A stretch of 64,000 nucleotides of DNA, from NCBI GenBank assembly GCA_020152595.1, contig JAIGNY010003023.1, positions 1-64,000 on the forward strand. Direction: 5' to 3'. Position numbers and translations under genes: made by a program. The notes beneath the pieces were generated by a model, which was not told the DNA's origin, did not search any database, and saw only the letters and a list, made by a program, of their open reading frames with translations. The DNA comes from Chiridota heheva (taxonomy: Eukaryota > Echinodermata > Holothuroidea > Apodida > Chiridotidae). The stretch's first letter is position 1, and the number at the start of each line of letters is the position of its first letter. Below are positions 1 to 10,889 of this stretch, piece by piece.

Positions 1-140
1 ATTTAAACAGTACCCATGTCCTCTACCCCTATGCCATGTCACAGAATGTACACCAGTCACAACTTGTTATGAAAACTTTAACCAAAACTTTACTGACGTC
101 AACGTCGGGGGTAGTAGAATAGCTCTACTATTCTTTGAAT
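1..140. repeat. 3' end of a dispersed satellite-like repeat with hairpin
   Basis: AACAGTACCCATGTCCTCTA, GAAAACTTTAACCAAAACTT, then GTAGAATAGCTCTACTATTC and AATAGTCAAGCTAAAA. The same series closes the repeat block at 22,960-23,118. The TAGAATAG/CTATTCTA arms form a hairpin at the end. Confidence 0.78.
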
Positions 141-442
141 AGTCAAGCTAAAAAGTATAAAAGAGAAAGTACGAATATACTTTTGTTCCATTATAGAGAC
201 TAAATTTAAACTAAAAAGAGATAAACTAAAATCAAATCAACCGACACTGATATTACTTTGAAAATCTTAAGAAGATTTTTTATATTTCAATGAAGAATTT
301 TTTCAAAATATCCTTCAAATTTTCTAATTGAATTATGCTAATAAGAAAATTTCATATCAATCTTGTGTATAATAGCAGCCTAAAACAATTTAAAAGCAGC
401 TTAGGTTTTTCGCTACTAATAAGATGCTTGCCATATATTTAC

Positions 443-527
443 CTCGGGCATATCCCATAGTTTGCTGTAATCAGCCAGCGGCTCAGGCTCAACTACATCG
501 ATAATAGCACCAGACAACCAACCTTGA
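443..527 (-). CDS. Dehydrogenase exon 8 (GWLSGAIIDV motif)
   Basis: The acceptor is TTTTCTTTCCAG and the donor GAG|GTAAAT. It reads QGWLSGAIIDVVEPEPLAD then YSKLWDMPE, the typical family block before the final PNV..TPH segment, which must lie beyond the left edge. It is open throughout, and its phase fits exon 7 (AA|T, Asn). Confidence 0.85.
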
Positions 528-559
528 CTGGAAAGAAAAGGAAAAGATTTAGTAACCAC

Positions 560-850
560 GAAATCTACCTTACCTTATCTTACCGCTCTCGTCTCCCGAG
601 ATTGAGGCATCAATTAAGTAGCTTCTTCCATTTCTTTCTGTATCTTGCATATACTGTTGCTTCCCTCCAATAATTCCATCAAAACTCTTTTCTTTCTTTC
701 TCTGCTGTCCTTCTCCAGATTACTCCTACTTCCTTCTGGTGCCCAGGACAGTGCGATCTTAGCATGATTGTTCTTAGCACATGCCCGATCCGTCTACACC
801 TCCTTGTATAAATAATCTTAATTATTGGTATGGTCTGTGCTCTTTCGTAT
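560..850 (-). mobile_element. LINE 3' coding tail fragment (IGHVLR...WRRT type)
   Basis: The minus strand reads RRCRRIGHVLRTIMLRSHC and VIWRRTAEKERKEF. The pattern (W)IGHVLR...WRRTxEKE is the usual C-terminal tail of several invertebrate LINE polymerases. It is short and isolated, within the dehydrogenase intron. Confidence 0.62.
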
Positions 851-1264
851 AATGGATCATTCATAGTAACAACAAAATAAAGGTTTGTGGATATGTAGCA
901 ATTTTATAATGGTTAAAAGAGTATTAAAATATGAGAATATCAGTTTTTGAATTTTGAAAATAGATGGTATTTTTGTTTTTTGAGGGTGTATAACGCAGCG
1001 ACAGTCTGAGTCAAACATGTCAAAATAAGGTACAAAAGGAATCAAAAGTGCTAAAAGAAAAGTATAGACAAGGTGAACTATGAAGTCTTAGTGAAGTATC
1101 AAAGAGGGTAAATGGGGGAAAAGTAGGGAAATAGCACTTTAAAGTTTTTGAGTTGGATTGATATTTAATTTATGCTAAATTTTTAATGTACGATTGGGCG
1201 GACGGCTCCAAATTCTTATATACTTCTTTTAATTTCTGTCCTAAATCTTAATCTCTGAAAATGA

Positions 1265-1621
1265 TTGGAAAGTCCTTTCCTGCCAGAATTTGAAGCCTAC
1301 ATCACTCACCTCAGAATAGGTCACACCCACTTCATACATTCTCACCTCCTTCCCCCACCTCTCTGCAATAACTGTCACGAGCCCCTTACAGTCCAACACA
1401 TCCTCATTGACTGTCCTCTCTTTACCAACTCCAGATCTTCTGTCAATCTCTTCAACTCCATTGCCAAACTCTTCTGCAAAAACTCCCCAGAAAAATCTCC
1501 TTCCTTCACCATACATGCTACTATAACAATATCTAACTATTCTTGTCCTAACATTCTCTCTTCAGGCTTTTACCTACCTACTGCACTCCACCCAACTCCT
1601 CCATTCTCTTTTCTTCTCTGA
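1265..1621 (+). mobile_element. I-like LINE ORF2 C-terminal fragment
   Basis: FEAYITHLRIGHTHFIHSHL, then LCNNCHEPLTVQHILIDCPL: the LRxGHTxxTH and CxxC...TVxHIL.CP zinc-ribbon tail that follows RNase H in I/Jockey-group LINEs. The same tail appears, on the other strand, at 25.2-25.4 kb. Confidence 0.75.
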
Positions 1622-1775
1622 CATGATCTAATCTTTCTGGCACAATTTGACCATAGCTGTCATGGTGGTGTCAAACTCACCAAACAAAGAAACTAAAATT
1701 TGATAATCATTCAAATTCATAATGATACATTATTTAAAATATAAACTACATATCAATGTAATAAAAATTGCATAC

Positions 1776-1843
1776 TTGATAGAATGTATGATGGTCTCTT
1801 CATCAATGCAGTCTCCTCTTCCAAGATTCATGAACACTGGTTT
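1776..1843 (-). CDS. Dehydrogenase exon 7 (NLGRGDCIDEE motif)
   Basis: This 68-bp exon between ACAG and AA|GTATGC reads KPVFMNLGRGD then CIDEETIIHSI. It corresponds to the family motif F(I/M)NxGRG followed by D-E, just after the catalytic region. It is open throughout. A 99-bp tandem duplication lies immediately upstream of its acceptor. Confidence 0.83.
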
Positions 1844-1858
1844 CTGTATCCAATGAGA

Positions 1859-2052
1859 CATTCAGATGATAATAATAATAATACATTGAATTGCATAGCA
1901 TTTTTTGCAAAGGCCTCAAAGCGCAGAACCTTTCTGTGCTATTGATCGTCTCACAAACATTCAGATGATAATAATAATACATTGATTTGCATAGCATTTT
2001 TTGCAAAGGCCTCAAAGCGCAGAACCTGTATGTGCTATCGATCGTCTTACAA
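1859..2052. repeat. 99-bp tandem duplication
   Basis: CATTCAGATGATAATAATAA starts at 1,859 and again at 1,958. Both copies continue TGCATAGCATTTTTTGCAAA and GGCCTCAAAGCGCAGAACCT. It sits directly 5' of the exon 7 acceptor of the dehydrogenase. Confidence 0.88.
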
Positions 2053-2632
2053 ACTGAAAACTTACCCAAGTCCTGGTGATTATTCTCAATTGGGCTGCCG
2101 TCACGCGCAGCAATCGTCAAACCGATCAGGTATGATATATTTGTCCGATTGAAAAATGATACTATAACTATACAATGATCTATAACCAGTAAAGAAGTCG
2201 TCTCTAAATTAGATCAATCATATCACATCAAATCATTGAAGGCTACATTCTTTTAAGTTTACCTTACATTTATGGTTATGAATATCGATGTAATTCTTGG
2301 GGGACAGGGGGCAGATGACCCCCAATTTTCACGGAGAATTTTTCAAAAGACATACGTTTTTAAAAGCATTGTCCCCAAATTTTATGAGAGAGGTTTATGG
2401 CCCTTGTTATAAATTACAGATTCTGCATTTCTTTTAAGGAATCCAAGTCTGTACCACTCATTCAAGAGTATAAGATCACAATGAGCTGGGTTTGACAGAG
2501 TGGAGGTGGTAGCCTAAAAATTTGATTTTAAACCTATCTAACAGTGCATGACTAATTCAATGATATTTTTCAGGCTACAAGCTGCAAAGGAAACAGTCAC
2601 TAAATCTTACTAAGTAATAACTTTCAACTTAC

Positions 2633-2749
2633 CTTTTGACAGTGTGAAAACGTGTCCTTTGAATAAAAGCCCTTGTGGCACCAGTTGATGGCAGCACGCT
2701 TATGATGTAATCACTCTCAGCAAGAATCCAAGGCAAATCTGGGAGCATT
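2633..2749 (-). CDS. Dehydrogenase exon 6, carries a 1-base deletion
   Basis: The first part reads MLPDLPWILAESDYIISV then LPSTGAT in phase with exon 5 after its indel. The end reads GFYSKDTFSHCQK in another frame, in phase with exon 7. The switch lies at GCCACAAGGGC near 2,671-2,681, where one A appears to be missing from what would be ACA-AAG-GGC. The length is 117 bp where 118 would keep phase. The donor is AAAAG|GTAAGT. Confidence 0.8.
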
Positions 2750-3605
2750 CTTGGGAGAAATTGAGGATAACAGGGGTAAAACTAGCATATCGGATGTGAG
2801 ATTGGGGGAAGGAGGGGGGAGGAGGTTTTGTTTTTGATAGCCTAAAATATTCTTAATTATTTGTCAAAACAGTTGTCTATTATTACACTGTTCAGGGGCT
2901 TTATTTACCATTCAAGAAAAACAAAATGTACGTCTTCGCCTTGCAATCTGCAAGGCTTAGTTAGCATATTTTCTGCACCTTCTTGAATTATTTTACTTTT
3001 TTGGGTATTCATACTATCCTATCAACCCATGGCTACATCCATGGCTATCCCCATTTAAAAGGATTTTGAAGTATTCAATCAATTTGTGCTCACAATGTTT
3101 TCGTTCATCATTACCAAAATGCATCATGTTAAAATCAATAAACATATCCATTGGCAAAGATAAGAAAACAATAGAATAACATGGGGCTGCAAGAAGCTCT
3201 GTAAGTGGGCTACATCACAGGTCCCTTCACCTGCTTGGTGAGGTTTACTGACACCATGATAGCGAGGATTTGATTAAACATTGCCCTAAAAAAGGTTTGT
3301 TACTCTTTGTAAAGTATCACTTCACTTAAAATGTTTCTTATTGCAAAAAAAAGTATTCTTAGAAGGACAATGTTCACTACATCAATATGTCCCTTTTATG
3401 GTAAAGAACAGTTCAGAGTTAAGTCATTGCTTCCACATTAAAGACCATCTATCTTGATTAAAATGTAGCAGCGTACATTTTATTCCAAAACGATTATGAT
3501 TGGCCAATCAATGTAAATGCATATTGTAACATTGTGTTTCGACCAATCAAAACATGCAATTTGAAATATATTATAACACCATGTTAGAAACGATAACTGG
3601 CCTTT

Positions 3606-4120
3606 AAAAGAATATTCTCATGAATTTTCATTTTCACTTTTATGCTAAAGGACTATTACAGAAACAAATTGGAGAGAAAGTCATGTTGATGGCTTATTCC
3701 ACTTACGAGTTATTGCATTTGAAATATTTTTTTCACCAGTGTGTTGAAAAGTGACCTTGTATTGTAAAGTGTGATGTCATAATTGCAGATCTAAGAGAAA
3801 TCTTTGTGCATTTATATAAATGAAAATGTATTTTTCTTTCAAAAAAGGGCAAGGTACATGAGCAAATGGGCAATTAATTGAACAAAAAATTGTTTCCAAT
3901 AACTTACAAAGAGGCAATTTTTTTTTTAAAGAAATACATAAACACTGTCTCAGATCTGCAAGTACGACACTGCAACGTCACTTTTCAACACACTGATAAA
4001 ATCTTTGAAATGCAATAACTCCTAAACGGAATAAGATATCAACATGATTTGTTCACCAATTTGTTTCTTTAATAGTTCTCAATCTCTTATATGAAAATTC
4101 ATGGAAATATTCCTCTAATG
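3606..4120. mobile_element. Fold-back element (about 515 bp, long inverted arms), copy 1
   Basis: The left arm (AAGAATATTCTCATGAATTT ... ACAAATTGG ... GAGTTATTGCATTTGAAATA ... AAAAGTGACCTTG) is repeated inverted at the right end. Each arm is about 190 bp, so the whole can form a large hairpin. It has no ORF. It ends about 57 bp from the donor of dehydrogenase exon 5. Confidence 0.82.
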
Positions 4121-4178
4121 TGAGTTCAATACTTTTCTACTTTTAGCAATACTTAACAAAAGTTATGTCTCCACTAAC

Positions 4179-4274
4179 CTGTACTCATCTATATGTGGGG
4201 ATCTCTGCTCTTGAGGTAGTTTCTTCTCACAAGACCAAGAGTCCTCATGCCAAAACATTTGCAACATCTAGCAA
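4179..4274 (-). CDS. Dehydrogenase exon 5, carries a 2-base insertion
   Basis: The exon reads ARCCKCFGMRTLGLVRRN...DPH and then hits TAG at 4193-4191. Removing two bases (TA) from CACATATAGATGAG would give PHIDEYR, which also matches the phase of exon 6. The frame is therefore broken by +2 in a short TA run. The donor is AG|GTTAGT. Confidence 0.8.
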
Positions 4275-4399
4275 CTATTAGGACAAATGTAAGATTACTT
4301 AGTGAATTAGAAATTTTATACCTTGATGGAGAAAAAAACAAACCTGTAATCACTTGACACATACCTTATTACGACACACGTACACAGAAACCATTTTTA

Positions 4400-4830
4400 A
4401 CCCTTTGCCCCCAACTAAAATTGAGTTAGGCGCATGTCTTCTCTCTGAGAAAAGTTACTGTTTACCTTTGTCAGACTGAAATTGAGGGAAGGGTAGAGCC
4501 CTGTTCTGTTCTTGGTCTGAGAAAGGTAATTGTTCACCTTCGTCAGATTAAAAATGAGGGAAGGGCAGATCCCCTTTCCCTGTGCCAGTTCAACAAGTGT
4601 TACTGTTCATCTTTGTCAGACTAAAATTGAGTGAGGCCCAGGTCCCCTTTTTGTTCCTGGTCTGACAAAGGTTACTGTTACCTTTTGTCAGACTGAAATT
4701 GAGTGAAGAGCAGACCCCCTTTCCCTGTCCCAGCTCAACAAGGGTTATTTATCACCTTCGTCAGACAAGTTTAAGCTACTGCTAAGCCTATTCAGAGTGA
4801 AATTGAATAAAGTGCAGGTTCCCTTTTCGG
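4400..4830. repeat. About 72-bp tandem repeat, roughly five copies
   Basis: TTGTCAGACTGAAATTGAG-like sequence recurs at about 4,470, 4,541, 4,615, 4,687 and 4,760, separated by GGGAAGGGCAGACCCCCTTT and CCTGTCCCAGTTCAACAAGG-type text. Copies have diverged. Confidence 0.82.
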
Positions 4831-5395
4831 TACCAGTTAGATAATATTTAAATGTGACATAATATAAAGTTACAACAAGCTTCATAGCATCTGGCAGTAA
4901 GGAATCTCTACAGATTTTTTTAATTCTTTCACAGCATGCATGGAGAGCATCCTCCTTAACAGAGCAGCAACTTGGACAATTCACCTTGTGGAGTGCCTCG
5001 ATGGTACTTACACTGGATTCCTCATGAAGTCCAGAACATCAACTGGAAAGACTACCCCACAAAACAACAAATCTATAGGAACATCCCACCAAATTCTACA
5101 ACTGTAGCAAGGAGGAAAACATGCTATACAGAGGATCAATATATGCATCGAGCAGAGGATAAACATATTTCTGATCTACTACTTTGGCAACTTTCCACCA
5201 CACACAGAGATAAACGACCTATGACTTTTGCTGGATGTGATTGCTAGAGACACAGGACTGCAATTTCAAGAAGTAGGCATAGCTATGTCAGCAGAGGCAC
5301 CTGGCAGGATATTGCCAAAGGAATTTCAGCAGCAAATGAAAGGTAAGGTAAGCAAAGTATAAAGTTATGTTTACTGGATGGTAAAAAAATCAAAC
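4831..5395. other. Intron sequence, one unassigned 91-codon open frame
   Basis: A plus-strand frame at 4,972-5,247 (MDNSPCGVPRWYLHWIPHEV...) is open but matches no family I recognise and has no splice context on that strand. I see nothing else here. Confidence 0.4.
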
Positions 5396-5401
5396 ATGTG
5401 T

Positions 5402-5445
5402 TTAATGGATTAGTTCAGTGGTCATTGAAGTTCATCTTATATAAA
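5402..5445. repeat. Solo end of the TTAGTTCAGT fold-back family
   Basis: GGATTAGTTCAGTGGTCATT followed by CTTATATAAAA matches the tip of the element at 59.9-60.4 kb. No partner end was found nearby, so it is a truncated copy. Confidence 0.5.
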
Positions 5446-5479
5446 AAAGGTCATCTGATCAAAGTATGATGAAACTTAC

Positions 5480-5535
5480 TTTCAGATCCTATGTCCCCTG
5501 CTCCAATTATTCCTATTGTCATGTCTACCAGCTGC
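5480..5535 (-). CDS. Dehydrogenase exon 4 (GxGxxG nucleotide-binding loop)
   Basis: This short 56-bp exon reads QLVDMTIGIIGAGDIGSE, with the glycine-rich GAGDIG dinucleotide-binding loop of D-2-hydroxyacid dehydrogenases. The acceptor ATACAG gives the phase needed by exon 3 (codon W split TG|G), and the donor A|GTAAGT gives phase 1 into exon 5 (ATT, Ile). Confidence 0.82.
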
Positions 5536-5684
5536 CTGTATCGACCAAACTTAAACATTTGCCTTTACAAGGACAAATAAAAAGAGAAATCTGACATTGG
5601 TTTTATACCTGTAATGTTCTGCTTACAAAAAGATTTTTAAAAGGTGAGGTTTTTAAAATATAGAAGAAAAAAAGTTATCATACA

Positions 5685-5850
5685 TTCACCCCACTTGAGT
5701 AGTGGGGGTATTTACAAAAATTATACCTCTTTTTATGCTATTAATATGCAACCTGACCACAAATGGTCAGTACACCATGACTATACAACCAAAAGACAGA
5801 GCTACAGACGCAGTCCCACCATACCCCTATAATGCCCCTTTTAAGTCTTA
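5685..5850. repeat. DIRS left inverted terminal repeat
   Basis: The stretch runs from TTCACCCCACTTGAG to ATGCCCCTTTT. The section from about 5,747 is the reverse complement of 13,355-13,450, sharing GCAACCTGACCACAAATGG, ACTATACAACCAAAA and ACAGAGCTACAGACGCAGTC. A match this long is well beyond chance. Confidence 0.88.
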
Positions 5851-5935
5851 CTTATATACCACCATGACAAAAAATAGTGAGGACATGTGGGGTCGGTAGG
5901 TGGGATGCATAGAAGGTAGTTAGGTATAATTCTCA

Positions 5936-6030
5936 TAAATACCCCCACAACTCAAGTGGGGTGAATTTACTTCAAATTATATCCTACCTTCTATGCTATA
6001 AATATGCAACCAGATTTCAACCATTAATAG
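5936..6030. repeat. DIRS internal complementary region
   Basis: TAAATACCCCCAC...CAAGTGGGGTGAA is the reverse complement of the element's left tip. It runs straight into TTTACTTCAAATTATATCC, which is the reverse complement of the right tip. Joining both tips in one internal block is the template expected for DIRS circle formation. Confidence 0.85.
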
Positions 6031-6058
6031 GATGGCGGGAGTTCTCACTATGCATTAA

Positions 6059-6960
6059 CTAACAAAACATAGAAACAAAGGAACAAAGGAAACAACAACT
6101 CACCTTTACTAGTACTAGGTGCCTTTGTCCAGAACTGCAAGAGCCAGACTTCCTTCTGACTGTGGCACCTCCCTCAGAAAAGCCGAGACAAACGTCGAGG
6201 GCGTCTTTCACACATCCACAGACAAAATTTCTCTCACTAGAACCCCCCGAAACAAAGCAATTGAGGATGCCATGGCTCTTACTTGATGGGCATGCACCCT
6301 TGATAGTGAACAAAGCGTTGTTATTATAAAGAATCGCTTTGGTAATCCAGCGGAAAACCGTCTCACAAGAAACTGGTTTATAAGGGCTTTGAAAAGAAAT
6401 GAATAGAGCCTTAGACTCTGCCCTAAAAGTTTGAGTACGCTTAATATAGTTCTTAAGATGCCGTACTTGACACCAGACTTTATCTTCTCTAGTATCAGAG
6501 AAAGAAGCTAAGGTCGGAAGGAAGATTGGATCTGGTAAAAAGTTTAATGTCTGATTCTCCGCTAGGAAAGAGGGGTCCAAATATATGGACTCCCCCTGAC
6601 TCAAAGCAGATATGCCCTTCTCTTAAAAAAGGGCATGAAGGGAGTTAATTTCTTCAAAGGAGTTGTTGTGAAAACTGGAGATCCACCAGAGAACCCTTTA
6701 TGAATCGCTGCAATAGCAGAACGAAAACCTTTGATAGTATTTACCTTTTTATTAAGATTGAACTGAACGAGCAAAAATTCCGCCACGTCACCTACAAATG
6801 CTGTATACGGAGAAATCGTTCTAACTGCGCACCATTCTCCATACAATCGGAGTCGCACAGAATACATCCTTAAAGTGGAGGGACGCCTGCATTGGGCCGC
6901 CATCTGGGTAGCCTCCTGCAAAAGGCCCTGCAAGATGAAGCCCTCCCTGATCGAGGCCAC
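6059..6960 (-). pseudogene. DIRS tyrosine recombinase with internal deletion
   Basis: The N-terminal SAM-like domain is clear (STLRMYSVRLRLYGEWC and FRSAIAAIHKGF). The catalytic domain resumes at SALSQGESIYLDPSFLAENQ, so the part carrying the first catalytic arginine (R..SE.HAL) is missing. The H-x-x-R box is present as HQVR in a shifted frame. The position expected to hold the catalytic tyrosine reads FLREV. It is non-functional on several counts. Confidence 0.78.
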
Positions 6961-6979
6961 CAGTCAAGTGAAGTGTTGC

Positions 6980-7805
6980 CAGATTTGGATGCGTTGTGCC
7001 CAATTCCGGTAGCTTCAACAGCCCTTCGAACAGGGGCAATGCCAATGAAGTGCCGGCCAGAAGACTGAGTAACAGAGGAAACCAAATCTGGCCTGGCCAG
7101 TTGGGTACTATTAGCAACAATTGGCACTGGTCGGACATTACTTTGTGTAAGACCCGAGGCACTATTGTAAATGGGGGAAAGGTGTAAGCCACTAGCGGAC
7201 CCCAATGAATTGTGAAAGCGTCTAACTGCCAGACTCTTGGGCCTGGGGTTAGAGCGCAAAAGCGGGTAGTTGAAAGTTACTGTCTGCCGCAAATAGGTCT
7301 ATTTCTGGTATTCCGAAGACAAACCAGACTTTCTGACACACTGACCGATTGAGAGTCCGCTCCATGGTCGTGATAACATGTCTGCTATGGTGTTCAGTTT
7401 GCCCGGATGATGCACCAATATCAGTATAAGCTGGTGTTCTTCGCACCATAGAAGGAGTGACTTAGTTAACATCTTATGTCTGTGGGATCTTGTCCCGCCT
7501 TGTTTGTTCACATATGCCACTACTGTGGTATTTTCTGTTCGAACGAGCACTGAGTGTCCCTAAACTAGTAGCTTGAAGTGGAGGAGTGCCCTGCACACCG
7601 CTTCTAATATGTTGATATGTTGTTGAAGCCACTTCCCTGTCCAAAGGCCTGCTACTGGTGCATCTCCTAAATGCGCTCCCCATCCCTCCAAAGAGTCATC
7701 TGTGACCACTCTCACTGATGGGGATGGCGTGGGAAAAACACCCCTTGAGAAAGATGACACCGGTCTTACCACCATAGAAGGTGGGGCTGCACTGAAGGTG
7801 GGCAA
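6980..7805 (-). pseudogene. DIRS RNase H and methyltransferase-like segment
   Basis: VVTDDSLEGWGAHLGD and HINILEAVCRALLHF, then VRTENTTVVAYVNKQGGTRS and HHPGKLNTIADMLSRP, give the RNase H fold motifs. Further on, YTFPPFTIVPRVLHKV and LLLIVPNWPGQIWFP form the segment that in DIRS elements follows RNase H and resembles an N6-adenine methyltransferase. The methyltransferase label is tentative. Pieces lie in three frames. Confidence 0.75.
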
Positions 7806-7839
7806 GGGACTGGTGTGAAAGATCTTTCAAAAGAGGATC

Positions 7840-8720
7840 AAAATGAGACAGACGGTGGAATTGAAGGTCTCTCATAAAAAAACTTACACATGGGAACCAC
7901 GTCTACCATGCTCGCTAGGTAACCCAGAAAGACAACCAGCATCGAGCTGGAGCTGAGTCTTGGGATAGTAGGAGCTCTGCTCCGGAGAGAACTGCTTGGA
8001 TTCTCTCTTGAGATGGTCAAATGTGACCCGTCATGAAATCCAAGACTGCCCCCAAAAAGGTTGGGGTCTGAGAGGGAACTAGATCTGACTTGGCTGGATT
8101 GACAATCCATCCTAACTCTTGGGCTATTTCTATTACCCGGGCAGTATAGGTGGAGGGCGTTGGCTACAATGAGCTAATCTTTCAGGTACATGAAGATCTG
8201 AATGCCTTGTTTGCGTAAAAACGTCACTACTACCTCTGTGATTCTCGTGAATACTCAGGGTGCAGTGGAAAGATTGAATGGCAATGCCTTAAAAAAGGTC
8301 TGGCCTTTGTAATTGAAGGATAGAAACCTTCTGTGATCTGGATGAATGGGAACATGTAGATAAGCATTTGACAGATCTATTGAAGTTACAGAGACCGGAA
8401 TGAAGTCTGGGAAGGATGGAGTACAGGGTTTTCATCTTGAAGGTTACTGGTTTGATGAACCAGTTTAATGGTTTCAGGTTTAAGATGGGTCCCCCTTTCT
8501 TTGAGGCGAGAAAGAAAGTTGACATGACCGGCTTTCCTGTCGTCTTGCCCTGGAGACTTACAGCTAGTTTGTCGAGGAGCATTTGAATTTCCCCTTCCAT
8601 CAGAGCCCTGTGTTCTGGGTCTGGAGGCCTGGGTGTGCCCCATTCTGGAGAAGGGGAGGTAAACTCGAGTTTGTATCCCTCTTGAGATGTTTTCAAGACC
8701 CAGTTGTCCTTTGTCACTCC
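7840..8720 (-). pseudogene. DIRS reverse transcriptase, catalytic box mutated
   Basis: The N-terminal half is readable (FFLASKKGG, LKPLNWFIKP, FKMKTL), followed after frame breaks by FLGYLASMVDVVP. The active-site box, which should read YLDD, reads Y-L-K-D at 8189-8178, and the next codon is TAG where a tryptophan is usual. Loss of the first catalytic aspartate plus a stop means no activity. Confidence 0.8.
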
Positions 8721-8759
8721 TAGCTACTTTGAGGTGTAAGTCCCCAGGCACCCCCTACA

Positions 8760-10704
8760 GGCCCTCCCACTAAGGGGGGTGCCGGAGGGTGTCAGAAGTG
8801 CTTTCCCCTCCCTCGTCCTGATCCTCGGGAGGCGCTGCGCCGAGAAGCAGGGAAAGAGCGTTGGCCCTGGTTCACCGTGACCTGGCCTGACCATTGGGGA
8901 CATGTGCCTGCTGAGGTTTGTGATGGCTGGGGTGTGGAACAGGGGCGGCATTGTGCGTAGCTGGTGGGTTGGAGCCCTTGGCCTTCGCCACCAGCTCATG
9001 TTGCGGCAAAGTACATCCTGTCTGTCTGCCTGGCGAGACAAGATGTGCTGGAAATGGCCAGTGAATATATCTCAACCCTCCCTGGGCAGACGTCGCAAAT
9101 CTGACACCATGATGTCAGAAATCCCCAACAGGGGGGAAGAGGTTCTCCTTCTTTCCCCTGTCACATGGTTGATAACGAATGCCAGTTGGTCTACTGTGGC
9201 ATCTAGCAGGCTGCTAGACCCTCCAACATCGGTTGGGTCCTGGTCGTAGCTCCTCTGGAGTGTCACGCAGGGCCTTGGCCATACCTTCTTAGCCCAGGGC
9301 CCAGGTATTTGACAGCCACTCTGACTGACCTGTTGGTTAAGCAGAGGACTTTCACTTGCTTGTGAGTGGCCGGATTCTTGAGTGATTACCGGGCCCCCTT
9401 ACGTTATCAATGCTAGGGGAGCCCCTTTCTGGGGATGTTTCAGCATGGACCATACCTCTTTCGGGATGGGAGGTGTCTTTATGAGGGTGGTAAAATCCCC
9501 TTCCATGACCCTTATTGTCTTGTTCAGGTTCCAGACATAAGCAGTCAGGTCTTTGGACACCTTCCTGGCCCAGCCTTGGACCCTCTAATGGATGGAGAGG
9601 TCCACGGCAAAGTTCCTAGCTGGGATTGCTGCTTCCTCTGTTAGGCTCGAGAGAAGGGTTCGCTGAGACCAGTCAGGGTCCTTCTCTACCACTGGTGGGT
9701 CCGCCACTGGAACCCTGCACTCACACTGTAAAGCATCAGTAGAAGAGGATTCATATCCCTGCAGGGGTGACTGGTTGGGCTAGTGGTAATAGAACCTCAT
9801 CAAAACCATCGTTTATTTCGCTGGTAATGAGGTTATTTCAGCCACTGGCGCCAGAGCCGTAAAAAGCGGGAGTGGCTTGGGCGAAGGGGCGGTCCCCTCT
9901 GCGTGCAGGATAAGTGGCTCCTCCTCTCTGTCGGCAGCCGGGAGTCTCCTTCCCCAAACTCCACGCCTGAAGCATATAGCTCTAGATGGTCCCCCTGTGG
10001 AGCCAATCACGGGGGAAGGAGACTCACAACCCTCTACTGGGGCCCTTGAAACTGTTGAGGCGTCCAATGACTTAGGCAGCCAGGTTTGAAAGCCTGGTTT
10101 CTAGTTTGTCCAGCAAGGCATCCTCATCTGGGACTGTCTGACGAATCCTTTTGGAATGGAACCCGCGCCTCCGTCCAGACCTGCCAGAGCTGGAAGAAGG
10201 GGAGGAGCCACGGTGTTTCCTCTTGTGCCATTCCGACCTATGTCGGGGCGGGGACAGCCCCTGTCTGGAGGGGGTGGAGGCGGAGGCACTGATGGATGAC
10301 CTCGAAAAGGTCATCCATCTCTTCTTCCAAAAACGCCTCTGGGAATGGTGTCTGCCTTAGTGAGGCCACTGTGAAGATGGTGGCAGGGGGGCAGTGGTGG
10401 TGGTGAAAGAGAGGGTAGGGGGAGGAGGAGGTGGTGAAGACCTGTCTCTCACCGAGGAGTTCTGAGCGGGAGACATCTGCTTTCGTCTCAGCTCCTTGCG
10501 TGCAGATGCTCTGCATGTAGCCCTCACCCTCCAACATTGGTCTTCTGCCCACGTGGCAGAGTTCCAATCTAAGCAATATAAGCAAAGGACCTCCCTTGAA
10601 CATCTCCTGCATGATGCGCACTCCAGATGTACATCCCCAGGACGCAGGCTTACAAACTTTTTGTACTTCTGGCATCTAGGCCCACTCATTGGATGCTGGT
10701 TCAT
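8760..10704 (-). pseudogene. DIRS gag-like region, frame-broken
   Basis: It starts MNQHPMSGPRCQKY and has a cysteine-rich stretch (DVHLECASCRRCSREVLC, then CLDW) seen in gag-like ORFs of DIRS elements, followed by proline- and serine/arginine-rich low-complexity sequence (10,072-10,450). Several frames must be combined. The role (RNA packaging) is inferred from position; I see no intact ORF. Confidence 0.6.
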
Positions 10705-10889
10705 TGTGTCTTAATGTAAAATGTTAAGAAATGCTAGAAAAACGAATATTGAACTCTACTTCGAAACAGTTTTTTAAGAAAATTTCAATTTCTAAAATTA
10801 AAAGAATTAAAAATTCGGCCTGGCTTTATCTTAAAAGATGGCACAGGATTTGACTATAATAAGTTTATTAAAGACTTCTCAGACTGTAT

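Noticed and set aside
1803-2120. 105-codon minus ORF as a dehydrogenase exon
   Set aside because: The true exon (1776-1843) is in another frame; this ORF reads through a 99-bp tandem duplication.
2062-2126. Alternative dehydrogenase exon (ARDGSPIENN text before GTAAGT)
   Set aside because: Its phase fits neither neighbour, and the real GRGDCIDEE exon was found downstream.
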